Part shown: one piece after another, positions 30,560-42,044 of the stretch
How positions within the stretch are numbered: position 1 is the first letter of the stretch
Layout of the letters: each line of letters begins with the position of its first letter
Source: Branchiostoma floridae
Lineage: Eukaryota > Chordata > Leptocardii > Amphioxiformes > Branchiostomatidae
Direction of reading: 5' to 3'
Length of the DNA stretch: 64,000 bases
NCBI RefSeq assembly: GCF_000003815.2
Contig: NC_049993.1
Coordinates: forward strand, 1,667,275-1,731,274
Notes under the pieces: model-generated
Database searches by the model: none
The model's input: the letters and a program-made list of their open reading frames with translations, nothing else
Told to the model about the DNA's origin: nothing
Program-made: the position numbers and the translations under genes

Positions 30560-31952
30560 TTTTTTATTGAAGAACATGCAAAATTACACACACAGTGGTG
30601 CCGCACTCAAGCTAAAGGCTTATGTTCACGGCACCACTAACGAAATACAATAAATAAAACACAACTAAAACACAAAAGTACGGGAATCGCCATTATAACA
30701 GACAAAATAAACGTAATAATAATACAAGTTAATAATACAAACATGGTGCCGATATTGCACAATACAGTATTGGAGTTATGACAAAAGAAAGTTATTATAC
30801 AAAACGTTTGGTTTCTAATAAATACATCTGGGCAATATACAGTACATTAGAATTGTCAGTGGAAGAGAGGAGGGGTGAACCCCTAATCAATGAATTTATA
30901 ACAGCTGTTTCAGACAAGGCATCAATATTGAGAGTTGAAATATTCAAATCTTTTATCCTGTCAAATAAAAGCAAACGTTGATTAACATAGTTGGGGCAGT
31001 GCAATAGGAAGTGAGAAATACTTTCACATCGACACCCGCAGGTACAGGAAGGGTTATCAACTAAGTTACGAACAGATAAACTATAATTTAGACTGTGGGT
31101 GCCGACACGAAGGCGCGTAAGAAGGACACAGGAGTACCTAGGACCGGAACTATAATATGTTGGAACAACAGGACGTACAGACTTGATTAAATGATTCTTG
31201 AATAAATGGAGGCTCAATGAGCAAATACTTAAATTAAGACAGTTCCACTGCTGAATTGAGTATGGTACAAAAGATTTTAGAAAACGATTGGTATTACAAA
31301 CTGGCATTTGATTTGTTACGAAGGTTGTATGACGTTGCCTCCGAAACAGCCGGTGGTAACAAGTCAGTCAAATACCGTCGGGTTAGCCCATTGGCAATCT
31401 TATAAAATAAAAGAAGAGAATGGACATAACGTCGCTCGGATAGTTTTTCCCAGCCAAGTTCCTGAAGGACGGAAGAATATGATGACCCCCTCACGGCGCC
31501 AGATACCGTGAGGGAGCATTCATATTGCAGCCGCTCGATAAGTTTAGAGTCAGAATCAGAGCAGCTGTGCCAAACAACATCGGCATATTCTAGATACGGT
31601 CTTATAAAAGTCTTCTAAATAGTTTTCAAAATTTGGCGTGGGAGCTTAAATTTTAAGTTTTTAATAATGGATACTTTTTTTGAAAACCTTCGCAACCGTT
31701 TGGGTAATATGAGTACTGAATATGACATGTTGGACGTTGGAACAACACCAATATGCTTATGATGTTTCACCGTTTGAATAACTGAATTAACAAGAAAGAG
31801 AGGAGGGTGCATTGGTGGAACTTTTTTCTTTGAAATACAGATTTCTTCTGTTTTTGAAGGGTTAAGTTCCATCAACCACATGTTTGACCAGGAAAGAATA
31901 CGTTTCAGATCTGAGTTAAGTCTTATGGACGTAAGTATGGGATTTTCAACAA
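30560..31952 (-). mobile_element. 5'-truncated non-LTR retrotransposon
   Basis: The minus-strand coding relic covers the end of RT and the C-terminal region: MWLMELNPSKTEEICISKKK (31881 down), KLPRQILKTI, LQELGWEKLSERRYVHSLLL, LVDNPSCTCGCRCESISHFL and LHCPNYVNQRLLL (31307-30795). The 3' end is at 30560 with an A-rich tail. A 13-bp duplication TATAGATAGCATT flanks it (30547-30559, 31953-31965). Stops separate the frames. It belongs to the CR1/Jockey-like group in style; the exact clade is uncertain. Confidence 0.87.
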
Positions 31953-32279
31953 TATAGATAGCATTGGCTATAAGAAGCTCGGTTAATTCAAGATATTTTC
32001 ATTCATGGCAAGTGAGAGCTGGTGTTATCAAAAGTAGAAGTTACAGTATATTTTGTTTCATTTGGAAACATTTGATTGATTGTGTCGACCATAAAAAATC
32101 AGATCTTTTATTGTTAATTTTATTTTTACGATGTACATATAATCAGACGATAAACTAAAATTCCCTTATAACTATAATGATAATCCGTATACATTTGTTT
32201 GAGAAGGAAAGAAAGAAAACTGACCAAATATGAGACGGGAGTGGCCTCCTGTCATGTAGGCAGCGCTTTTAGCACATTA

Positions 32280-32407
32280 AATGGGTAACGAGGTAAACAA
32301 AATGACCTTTAACCCTCAGATTGTTCACCTTTCATCCCTTGGAGATTCAGACAAAGGCTTGCAGGATTGGAAGATTGCGAGGAGGTGAAAATCAAAACTG
32401 GAAGCAG
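32280..32407 (+). promoter_or_regulatory. non-coding exon 1 module of ZNF F
   Basis: ATGGGTAACGAGG, TGACCTTTAACCC (32303-32315), TTCACCTTTCATCCCTTGG, and donor GAAGCAG|GTAAGAACG after 32407. The G-rich motif ATGTGGGGAGGGGGG is at 32529-32547. Predicted first intron 32408-35997, the longest of the array because of nested insertions. Confidence 0.62.
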
Positions 32408-32567
32408 GTAAGAACGCGTAATTTACAAGAAATAACGCTCTTATCATGAAGCAGAGATTGCATAGGTCATTTTATGGTGTATGGGCCGCATCAGGATAAT
32501 ATGTGTCACTTTTCTTGGTTACGAAATAGATGTGGGGAGGGGGGCCAAGTCACACGCCAAGTATAGG

Positions 32568-32948
32568 GGTGACGTAACCATTAGCACATGCGCCTAGAGC
32601 CCCCGGAAAGACCCTATTAATATTCTTGTTGAATTAGTTGTGAAAAATGACCTTTCTCCATCGAGGGGATTTCCGCACCCCCCTGAAATAGTGGTATCGT
32701 CGTCAGATAGCTGTTTTGAGCCAAACGGGCCAATCCAAGGGCTCTAATTAGGGGGTGTATCAAACGTTTAGCCGTATAGAAATTCTTGCAAATGAATTCC
32801 ATGAGACTGGACTTAGGAGGCTATCATTTGAGGGTAAGTTTATATGGCTTTAACTTTTTATTCTTGAGATAATAGCATATTTGTTTCCTCAACTCTCCCA
32901 TTGGAACGCATGTATTACTGGGGGAAATTCTAATGGCATCGTCTCCCC
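32568..32948. repeat. direct repeat, left copy (GGGGTGACG...CGTCTCCCC)
   Basis: Runs from GGGGTGACGTAACCATTAGC to GCATCGTCTCCCC; the ends are imperfect inverted repeats. Flanks read TATA on both sides. It is nearly identical to 34795-35262 except for an ~80-bp deletion. The paralogous intron of H lacks the whole 32.57-35.26 kb block. Confidence 0.75.
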
Positions 32949-32973
32949 TATAGGAATTCAGGTATTCAGTAGC

Positions 32974-34108
32974 AAACCATCAGTCCTGGAATGCCACTGT
33001 CAGTGGCTGGGCAGGCACTGACAGAGGCATTTCAGACACAAATCAGCAGAAGACCTCCACTGACAGGCCTGCAATACGTCTGGCAAGTACAAATCGGGCT
33101 CTGCACAGATCTGGGACTGTCTTGACAGGCCTGAAAGAGCTCTGAACTGATTAGGACTGTCTTGACAGGCCTGAAAATACGACTGTCGATGATAGTCCCA
33201 CCACTGTCAGCCATGGCCAATCACAGTCTTGGATTAATTAGGCATCTAGCGAATCAGATATCAGCTCCTTAATTGCTTGCAGGGCAGGAAATTTTGAATT
33301 TTACAGTTAGGTTTTTGAGGAAATTAAGAGAATGGACAGCAGGGATATTTACACTGTATCCAGGCCTCCATCTCCCAGACTTTGCAGGTTGGAAAGGAGA
33401 TTAATTGACATAACTATTGTTTGGAAGTACTGTGGATGTGGGGGAAAGTGTACATCATGTTTCTGAGGTAAGATATTTAGTGACAAACGGCCACATTTTG
33501 AATTTTGACAATTGTTGGGAGGGGGGCATGGCAGACTGTGCTATAGACTGGGTGTACAGTCAGTTGTTGTCTTGTTCTTTAAGAGACTTGTTTGGTTGTG
33601 GTTTCAGAAATTCAGATTATATAAGCATTTTAAAATTGTCAAATCAATGACAGAGGAGGTATTGACGATGCCCCATTCTTGTCTATAATGTTTCTGCTTC
33701 TGTTACTTTTTGAAGCATTTTGCAGTTGCATAAATTTCTGTACTCTATGTAGATAGAGCCTAGTTAGCCAAAATCTTTCTATTGTTCAGTTTTTGTATAA
33801 TTTTTACCTCCAAAATCTAGTACATGAGCAGAAGTGTTTTGTTATGTAAGAGCATATCTACGACTGTCAGCCTCTGGGAATCCACGACTGTCAGTCATGA
33901 TTCAACGACTGTTTTACGACTGTCCTACGACTGTCAGCCACTGGGAATCTATGACTGTCAGTCATGATTTAACGACTGTTTCTACGACTGAAAATTTGCA
34001 TATTTTGTGAATAATTAAAGGCTGATACAGTCACTGACAGCCCCTGATCAGAGGCAAAACAGTGCTGTCTGACAGTCACTGACGGTGCCAATCCAGGACT
34101 GATAGTTT
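32974..34108. mobile_element. palindrome-array TIR element (GACTGTCAG type) in intron 1 of F
   Basis: Termini AAACCATCAGTCCTGGAATG and the complement AAACTATCAGTCCTGGATTG form imperfect inverted repeats of about 30 bp. Both ends of the interior are filled with repeats around CGACTGTCAG / CTGACAGTC, with CACTGACAG and GACAGGCCTG variants. No transposase. A target duplication is not clear (TATTCAGTA vs TATTTAGGC at best). It has the same architecture as the CACTGG elements but a different motif. Confidence 0.7.
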
Positions 34109-34794
34109 ATTTAGGCCATTCCTCTTCATTTTAAGGGCTTTTTTTGCCATGGATCTGTTACCTAAGCAATGGATAGGGTTCAGGTGACTGTCATTTACTT
34201 GTGATTTACCCCATTTTTTGTTATTTTTGGCCCTCTACCTTGTTTTTTAGCCCTCCCTCCAATCAGTGCCAGACTGCAGAACAGAGACAGTGTCCAGAGG
34301 ACTTGATTTTGGTATTCTGGGGGTAAATTGTTGGGGGGGGGGGGTGATTTCCCTCGGGAGGGGTCTGAGACCAGGTGAATGTTGTGTTTTAGCCTTTTCA
34401 CACTCTTTTTCATTCTTTTTGCCTTGTCTATGATTGTCCCTATCCATACGAGTAACCAATATAGACCTTTCAGGGCCCTTGGATAGACTTTTGGTCTGCC
34501 TTGGCAGTGTCTGGAAAGGTGATGTAGGAGTCTAAGTGCAGGAAATAATGTCTCCATTAACTTAGGTGACCATCTTTTGGGTTTATGCACTTCTTTCTAT
34601 CAAATTTCACCTGTAGCCAGCATCCCTACCCCAGGTGTACAGTGCCTGGCCTGGCACCAGTAGTTCATCAACTCCCAGGGGACTGTTTCTTGTCAGAGTT
34701 CTTTGATATTGATGATTTTTACTTCCCCCGCCTACCCCGCATTGGGTGATATGATTGACATCTGTCAATTGTGAACTTGATTTTACTAGAAGGG
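34109..34794. other. intronic DNA between insertions
   Basis: Contains a G run at about 34332-34345 and no recognisable gene. A 131-codon minus-strand frame at 34195-34590 has no recognisable domain. Confidence 0.4.
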
Positions 34795-35262
34795 GTGACG
34801 TAACCATTAGCACATGCGCCTAGAGCCCCCGGTGAGAGATCTCAAATAAAACAAGGCTTTAAACCATTGAAAAGCCTTTCTTGGTTGGATTTTATGTGAA
34901 ATCTTGGCATTTGGGGAAAGACCTATACTTGTTGAATTAGTTGTGAAAAATGACCTTTCTCCATCAAGGGGGTTTCCGCACCCCCCTGAAATAGTGGTAT
35001 CGTCGTCAGATAGCTGTTTTGAGCCAAACGGGCCAATCCAAGGGCTCTAATTAGGGGGGCGTATCAAAAGTTTAGCCATATAGAAATTCTTGCTAATGAA
35101 TTTCATGAGACTGGACTTACTGTAGTAGGCTATCATTTGACGGTAAGTTTATATGGCTTGGACTTTTTATTCTTGAGATAATTGCATATTTGTTTCCTCA
35201 ACTCTCCCATTGGAACGCATGTATTACTGGGGGAAATTCTAATGGCATCGTCTCCCCAATAC
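34795..35262. repeat. direct repeat, right copy
   Basis: Longer copy of 32568-32948 with the same ends (GGGGTGACGTAACC ... CGTCTCCCC). It retains an ~80-bp internal segment lost from the left copy. Confidence 0.75.
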
Positions 35263-35360
35263 GATACAAAATATAGGGCTGTTCAACTATTGTAAGTTAG
35301 CACCATAGTATTATAAATGTGATCGAAACAATGTTAAAAGAGAAAGGGGAAACGAATATT

Positions 35361-35756
35361 GAGGTAGCCTGGATACCATACCCCAACCTCAAAAATATCT
35401 TTGTGTTGGGGTCTGGCAGGATGCCTGTAGAAAGGTTCTCGAAGGCCCTTGATCAAAGGGAGGAGAACCTAAGATTTATGACCACTCACACCACAGGTAG
35501 CCAGCTACAACACACCACAGTTGGTCATGCAGCAGGCTATCATATATCACAGTAGGGAATCAGGTACTTAGTGGCCACTGTTATTGATTCAAAAAGTACA
35601 GTTGGGGGTATTTAACCTCCTGCTGAACCTGCTGCTGTTCTATTGGTGGAGTTTTACTTACTATAAGGGGCAAAATTGAGAAGCCGGCCTACACCATCCG
35701 GCCAGACCCCTGCACGATAGATTCTTGAGATCGGGCTGTGGTTTGGTAACCAGGTC
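35361..35756. mobile_element. ~396-bp MITE-like insertion in intron 1 of F
   Basis: Flanked by AATATT on both sides (35355-35360, 35757-35762). Intron 1 of H reads straight through (ACGAATATTCAGGTG). The ends show inverted words CCTGGATACCATACC and the complement CCTGGTTACCAAACC. Confidence 0.6.
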
Positions 35757-36004
35757 AATATTCAGGTGTGGTACATGTCAGGACAAGATTTGTGCAAGGA
35801 TTGTGGAATTCAGGAAAGGACTTGCAAAATTGTAAAGGGGGAGGTGGTGGTAAGACTGAGCGTTTAGATTTTAATGTAAGAATGGAAATTTGTTTTGGCA
35901 GTTGTTTGATAAAGTTTTCAATGCTTTATTCTAAGATTTAACATAAAGCGTTCGACTTATTTGTCAACTTTCCTCGATTTAAATCTGTGTCCATTAGGTT
36001 AGGT

Positions 36005-37087
36005 ATGGCTCAGGCAGGATATGGGTCTCCTACTGATGTTCCCCTGAAGCTCGGTGATGGGTCTCCTGTTGGAGTTTCATGTGACAGAAATGCAGGCAGT
36101 GGTAGAGACGAACAGACAGCATGCAAAAATAGTTTGGAATGTCAACAAGGAGCACAAACTGATAAAAAACCTTATCTATGTGAGGATTGTGGTTACAGGA
36201 CATCACGGAAGGACCACTTATTGCAACATATGAGAATCCATACCGGTGAAAAAACCTATAAGTGTGACCAGTGTAATTATTCTGCCACACGGAAATCAAC
36301 CTTAAATGATCATCTACTCAAACATACCGGTGAGAAACCCTACTTGTGTGGGGAATGTGGGTACAGGACAGCTGAAAGACGTAACTTTTACAGACATATG
36401 AAAATTCATACCGGTGAAAAACCCTACAAGTGTGACCAGTGTGATTATTCTGCAGGACTGAAACAGCTTTTGGACAGACATCTAGCAAAACACACCGGTG
36501 ACAAACCCTTCATGTGTGGGGAGTGCGGGTACAGAACAACTCAAAAGTCTGCCTTATCCATACATATGAGGACCCATACCGGTATAAAACCATACAAATG
36601 TGACCAGTGTAATTACTCTGCAGCGCGGAAAAGTCATTTGAATATCCATCTTGCAAAGCACTCCAATAACAAACCATTCATGTGTGGGGAATGTGGATTC
36701 AGGACAAATGATAGGAGTTCCCTATCCAGGCATATGAAAATACATACTGGTGAAAAAACCTTCAAGTGTGACCAGTGTGATTATTCAGCTGCAAGGAAAC
36801 ACCATTTGGACAGACATCTTGCAAAGCACACCGGTGACAAACCCTACATTTGTGGAGATTGTGGGTACAGGGCAACTCAATGGTGTCACTTATCCGAACA
36901 CATGAGAACACATACCGGCGAAAAACCCTACAAGTATGACCAGTGTGATTATTCTTCGGCACAGAAATTCATTTTGGACAGACATCTTGCAGAAAACGCC
37001 GTTAAAAAAACTACAAGTGACCAGTGCGACTATTCTGCTTCACAGAAAATCCTCATTGGACGGACATCTAGCACAAAAGACCGGTGA
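36005..37087 (+). CDS. ZNF array 2, gene F: C2H2 protein with decayed C-terminus
   Basis: 360 residues. The ATG at 36005 lies eight bases after an acceptor-like GTCCATTAG. The leader MAQAGYGSPTDVPLKLGDGS resembles that of H. Nine good fingers run from C59, alternating the two types. Finger 10 has lost its first Cys (KYDQC) and last His (AEN), and finger 11 is cut by an extra A near 37044-37047 that shifts the frame to a stop. Finger-coding sequence continues in another frame to about 37190. The protein probably still binds DNA with fingers 1-9. Confidence 0.85.
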   Translation: MAQAGYGSPTDVPLKLGDGSPVGVSCDRNAGSGRDEQTACKNSLECQQGAQTDKKPYLCEDCGYRTSRKDHLLQHMRIHTGEKTYKCDQCNYSATRKSTLNDHLLKHTGEKPYLCGECGYRTAERRNFYRHMKIHTGEKPYKCDQCDYSAGLKQLLDRHLAKHTGDKPFMCGECGYRTTQKSALSIHMRTHTGIKPYKCDQCNYSAARKSHLNIHLAKHSNNKPFMCGECGFRTNDRSSLSRHMKIHTGEKTFKCDQCDYSAARKHHLDRHLAKHTGDKPYICGDCGYRATQWCHLSEHMRTHTGEKPYKYDQCDYSSAQKFILDRHLAENAVKKTTSDQCDYSASQKILIGRTSSTKDR

Positions 37088-37430
37088 CAAACCCTTTATG
37101 TGTGAAAAGTGTGGGTACAGAACAACTCAAAAGTCTGAATTATCGATATCCAGACATATGAGAACCAATACCGGTGAAAATACCCTACGAATGTGACCAA
37201 TGTAATTATTCTGCTGTACCGAAATCTACATTTGACAGCCATTTAGCAAAACACAGCGATGAGAAATCTTCATGCGTGCATGACAACTCATACGTACGAC
37301 ATATCCAATCATATGAGAAGCCATACCGATAAACATTCTACACATGTGACCAGTATGATAATTCTGCTGTTTAGAAATCCACATTAGACCGCTATTTAGT
37401 AAAGATTCACTCTAGAATGTAGAAAGAAAC
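37088..37430 (+). pseudogene. fossil fingers after gene F
   Basis: Out-of-frame remnants include FMCEKCGYRTTQKSELS, ECDQCNYSAV-like words and a final CDQYDNSAV-like relic, matching the C-terminal ends of H and I. Confidence 0.65.
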
Positions 37431-37526
37431 ATTTTACAGGAAACGTGAGTACAAGACTTTAGAGATATCTCACTAACATTGCATTTTCTTTTTGTGAACC
37501 AAACAAGAGAGAAAACATTATAAGAT

Positions 37527-37629
37527 AGTTAGTTAGTTAGTCCCATAGCCTTTTAATCAGACGTAGGCTGATTAATCAGCCGTAGGGGCAGCACAACAAT
37601 AAAGTGGTTTAATAGAGTAACATTAATAC
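37527..37629. repeat. ~100-bp insertion with 16-bp palindrome
   Basis: Absent from the aligned 3' flanks of H and I. Contains GTTAGTTAGTTAGTCCC and the perfect palindrome GGCTGATTAATCAGCC (37566-37581). It may be the tail of a retroelement. Confidence 0.5.
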
Positions 37630-38330
37630 AGTAGTGTGAGTAATCGCCACCTTATGTGTTGTCTGTCTTTAGCTAATTATGCTGATATTAAATTCTAAAA
37701 ATGCTTTTTTCTAGTGCATGTACAAAGTTACAATAGAAGTTTCATGTTTTTACTATCTTGCTACAGGTATTACACGTTTCCTAAACTGATGTCCGAAAGT
37801 AAGCTTCGTCACAGTTTTGATTGCGCATTATTGTGCTTTTAGGTCCAAGTTTACTTGTATATAATTATTTAATAAGATGTATTTTTAACCAACGCTTTAA
37901 TATATTTGAACAGTGTAATGTCTTATGCCTACAGTTAAGGTATCTCAACAAATTTGATAATACTATTCGGTACCTGTATCTGTACCGTATATAAGTGAAT
38001 ATTTATCAGATGGGAAGGAGAAAGGCATGTACAAAAGAAATCTCGCGTACTTCAGGATAGTGGCAAAGAAACCTACAAGTGATATGGAGTACCATGACTT
38101 TTAATATTAAGGAAGATTCAAAAATAGATAAAGACAATTCCTTTTAACTTAAGGTAGGCTACCAGAGCAGCTGACGTCCTAGACAATTTTGATATTTAAT
38201 CAGAATATTAGGAGCACAATCGAATGTAATCACATGTAAAATGAAAAGAAAGACTGCTATGCTTACTTAAACACGTATTTACTAAACTATACAGTATGCA
38301 CTATATATAAGTATTTATGTCATACCTGTG
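37630..38330. other. 3' flank of ZNF F
   Basis: Non-coding and homologous to the 3' flanks of H and I (GTGTGAGTAA...; CTAAACTGATGTCCGAAAGT). Confidence 0.5.
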
Positions 38331-38640
38331 ACGTGAAAACGTTCGATACGGGAGTTCCGGACCGTGTGATAACTTTCCGTATCACACAGGCTCGAAGTTG
38401 TATCACACAGGCTTCGAATTCCTTCAAGTAAATCGAACCATTTCGAGCTGCAATTTGAATACCTAATTCGGGATCGGAGTTGGAACATAGCTGTTTCTGT
38501 TTTTGTTCGAGGGCACCAAATTTGTTCAACTTCTTTCGCATTTTGCATCAAAGCATGGGTTTTGATGCAAAGTGCCTTCGGCCGTGTTGTATTCTACAAG
38601 GACGTTATTGTGATATAACGTCCTTGATTCTATATATAGA
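38331..38640. repeat. unclassified insertion with 12-bp hairpin
   Basis: A stretch not matching the paralogous flanks. It contains a repeated TATCACACAGGCT and, at 38597-38626, the perfect hairpin CAAGGACGTTAT / ATAACGTCCTTG. Confidence 0.4.
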
Positions 38641-38928
38641 ATAGATATTGATGATTTTGTTAACGTACGGAAATAACGGAAGCCAGGGAAACAGGAATGT
38701 AGTTTTTATTACTGATAGCTAACGAATTTTCGTTTTTTTTTAATGCTAGACATAGACATAGATAAAATTGGCTATATGGAGCTCAGTTAAGTTAACTTAA
38801 TATATATCTAAGTCATTAAAGTACAGGTTACATGATATTATCATATAGCCAGGCGCCGCGGACCAATCGGAAGGCCCCGTTCCACGTTGGTCATGACGCC
38901 GTAATACTTAGATTCCCGCAAGCCCGGC

Positions 38929-39063
38929 GTGTATCGCCCTTCTGATTGGTCAGAATGAATCGACACCGGCACCGGTGTCGATTTGCATCGACATCGCCAC
39001 CAGTGTTGATGCAAATCGACACCGGTGTCGATTCATTCTAACCAATCAGAAGGAGCGATACAC
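38929..39063. repeat. 135-bp foldback element
   Basis: Almost fully self-complementary: GTGTATCGCCCTTCTGATTG at one end and CAATCAGAAGGAGCGATACA at the other. It has an internal palindromic ACACCGGTGT core repeated in each arm. Probably a MITE. Confidence 0.75.
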
Positions 39064-39397
39064 AAAGGATATGAAGGCATTGGCCAATCAAATGGAGCGA
39101 AACATATTCCAGAGCAGAGGGAATAAGTACAGACTGCAAGAAGAGGGGAAGGGCTCCTTCTGTTAACATTGATAATGTTTTGTTCTAAAGAGCCAAAGAC
39201 TACAATGTTTCAAATATTTTCTGTGGGAATTTTGGTTTCAAAATGCAATCTGTAATCTCCTTTTAAATGTATGTTCCAAAGAACAAATTCGACAAAGGAA
39301 TTCCCACGTATGGTACCAAGGGATCTATGCGTCATACAGGAGTTTGTAAGTTTGGGTAGGCTATATGATAATAACGTTAATAACCCACCTGTTCCTC
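39064..39397. other. intergenic DNA
   Basis: Nothing recognised. Confidence 0.4.
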
Positions 39398-39530
39398 GGT
39401 GTATATGGTGTCATAATGCCTGGTCCTTTGCTATAACCACCTCATAAAACCACCTCGTTCGCTTTGCTCACTCGGTAGTTTTATTCGGTGGTTATAGCAA
39501 AGGACCAGGCATTATGGCACCATATACACC
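39398..39530. repeat. 133-bp foldback with 44-bp arms
   Basis: Arms 39398-39441 and 39487-39530 are complementary with a single mismatch (core GCCTGGTCCTTTGCTATAAC), around a 45-base loop. Near-perfect arms suggest a young insertion. Confidence 0.8.
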
Positions 39531-40334
39531 TCGGGGCGGGTCGTTAACCCTTAATTATTTCGTGTGTATGTAATTGTTCGTTTATGCATGGTTTAGGCTA
39601 TGAAATTTTAGAGAACGTTGTACGAATCTTCATGAATATTATCTTCATTATACGTAGAGGATCAGGAAAACTGGTGGATGCCAGCCAGATATACCGTCTG
39701 ACCGTTTCCAAGCCCAGTTACTCGAGTAACTACTTTGGGGCTTATCTTGTTACCTGAATGTCTAAGCTTCATCGACGTAAGGCAAATATTAGTAGATTTA
39801 CATGTTATCGTAGTAAAGTCATCGCTTAATAACCTTGATTTTATTACTCGACATGATTTATTTACAAGGAATTATTTTAAGTCAGTGTTCCAATACAAGC
39901 AGCCAATTGTTGAAAATGTATGAATTTGATTTTGTAACCAGTAGCAAAGTAGCAAAAATTTATCAATACCGGTTTTTGAAAAATGATGCCGTATTCAAAT
40001 AATGTTATCTTTATAAATTGGAGCGTAATTCAGTGTCTAAATGTAAATACTATAACGTTTGACGGAATAAAACAGTCACGTAAAAACAAATCTGCACGTG
40101 CCCTATTTGATATTTGACAATAAGCCATCTCACAGTTTCCAAGTGCGTTTATGCTGTGATAATGTGATCAGTAATCGACCCATGTGCGGTCTTATGTCTT
40201 CCAGCTTTTTAACCTTTAAGACTTTGTCGAACGCAAAGAAAGAACAGATGAAAGAAGAATGAATTAATCAATTGATTTATTTATTATATTTCAGCTATAC
40301 CATAGGTATGGTGAAATATATTGTATTCGTAATG
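39531..40334. other. intergenic DNA
   Basis: AT-rich. Only short frames and no recognised feature. Confidence 0.4.
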
Positions 40335-40529
<195 letters not shown>

Positions 40530-40539
40530 CCTGTCAAAT

Positions 40540-41200
40540 CTTCAGAACACGGTATCTCCCTTGTTCCTCAAACGAATGACTTGAAATTTGGCACAAGGGT
40601 AGAGTGGGCCAATACCCTCGGAATTTTTCATTTTTTCCATATCTGTCTCTTAAATGATTTTATTAAGGTTTTTTGGTCATCTTAAGACCAAAACTGTATA
40701 TTTGGGCCCCCTGTACCCTTGTATTATAACCGAATGAGCTGAAATTTGGTACAGATGTGCCTTGATAAGTCCCCCATATAGATTCAATATCAGTTTTGGT
40801 GTACAGTATAACGAAATACTTATTTTTGCGATTTTTTGGTCATTTTTTTACCAAAAAAGGACACTTTTGGCTCCTGTACCTTGGTTTTAGAACCGGATGA
40901 CCTGAAATTTAGTATAGGAGTGCCCTAGACATATGCGCACATGGATTCAATAACACTTGAGGCATACGGTACAATAAAATGCTCAATTTTGCGATTATTT
41001 GGCCATTTTATGACCAAAAAGTACACTTTTGGCTCTTGTGCTCTGGTTTTAAAACTTTTGGTAAAATGGTGCACTAGATATTTATTCAAATGACACATGT
41101 ATAATTTTTGTCATAGACTACGTCAAAATGATATATTTGGGGATTTTTTGTCATTTTCCAATAGCCAGAGGGGTCAATGACCTTAATGTCGTTGACCCCC
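40540..41200 (+). repeat. degenerate ~160-175-bp tandem repeat
   Basis: Four diverged units, marked by GACCTGAAATTTGGTACAG (40575, 40733, 40906), GGATTCAATA, GCGATTTTTTGGTCATTTT and ACCAAAAAGTACACTTTTGG. A single related unit occurs at 58440-58590. Confidence 0.75.
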
Positions 41201-41309
41201 AGCTGCAGATTGCACCTACTGGCATATATGTCTATTCAATCTAATTAGATAGGTAACCAATCACTTAGCCTGAATCTATATCCTAAAGAGGGGGCGTGGC
41301 AGCCAATCA

Positions 41310-41960
41310 GCGAGCCCGGTGTTATCTGGAAGAGTCCATTCTTACACGGAGGGGTTCATTTTTTACAGAATGTGTGCTGGAAGAGTCTATTCTCGCACGG
41401 AGGGGGGATTTTTCAAAATTCATATTTTGGACTTTGGTGACTTCTAGTTTGTCAAAGTCTTTCAGTAGGGTTATTTTTGGACTGGTCTAATTTGCAATTT
41501 TACATGGGTGTTCTGGAAGAGTCCATTCTTGCATAGAGGGGGCTTTTTTTTAAATCCATTTTTTGGACTTCAGTGATTATGTCAAAGTCCTATTTTAGCG
41601 GATGTATTTTTGGACTGCTCTACTTTACATGGAAGAGTCCATTTTTTGCACACGGAAGGGGGATTTTTTCAAATTCAGTTTTGAACGGGTGATGATTCAA
41701 AATTCAATTTTAGTGGAAGTGTTTTTAGACTGGTCTATTATACCTTTTTATGCACTGGGACCTTTTTTGCTAAATTCAATTTTGGATTTGGTTTCTTATT
41801 CAAAAGGCCAAGGTTTCAGTGGGAGTATTTCTGGACTGGTCTATTGTGCAAATTCACATAGGGTGCACTGGAGTCCATTCTTGAACGGGGGAATTTTGTA
41901 AGACTCATTTTTGGGTTAAACCGTCATTAGTAAAAGTGATTTTTCAAATGGGTGATTTTG
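41310..41960 (+). repeat. degenerate ~125-bp tandem repeat
   Basis: Units start CTGGAAGAGTCCATTCTTGC, followed by ACGGAGGGGGGATTTTT, TTGGACTTTGGTGA and TTTTTGGACTGGTCTA. Unit starts lie near 41327, 41370, 41512 and 41631, with later partial copies. Confidence 0.75.
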
Positions 41961-42044
41961 AAATAGCCTATTGTTGCATGGGGAGGGAGATGGCTGAAAT
42001 ATGCTGTATTTGCTCTCAAGCAAATGTCGGCCTTTCTAGTTTAT

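Noticed and set aside
34195-34590. 131-codon minus-strand frame in intron 1 of F
   Set aside because: No domain or homologous partner, and it lies in intronic DNA between transposons. Treated as chance.
32568-35262. LTR retrotransposon with two LTRs
   Set aside because: The direct repeats lack TG...CA ends, and no primer-binding site, polypurine tract, gag or pol is seen between them.
35319-35555. 78-codon frame in intron 1 of F
   Set aside because: Mostly inside a MITE-like insertion absent from paralogs, with no domain.
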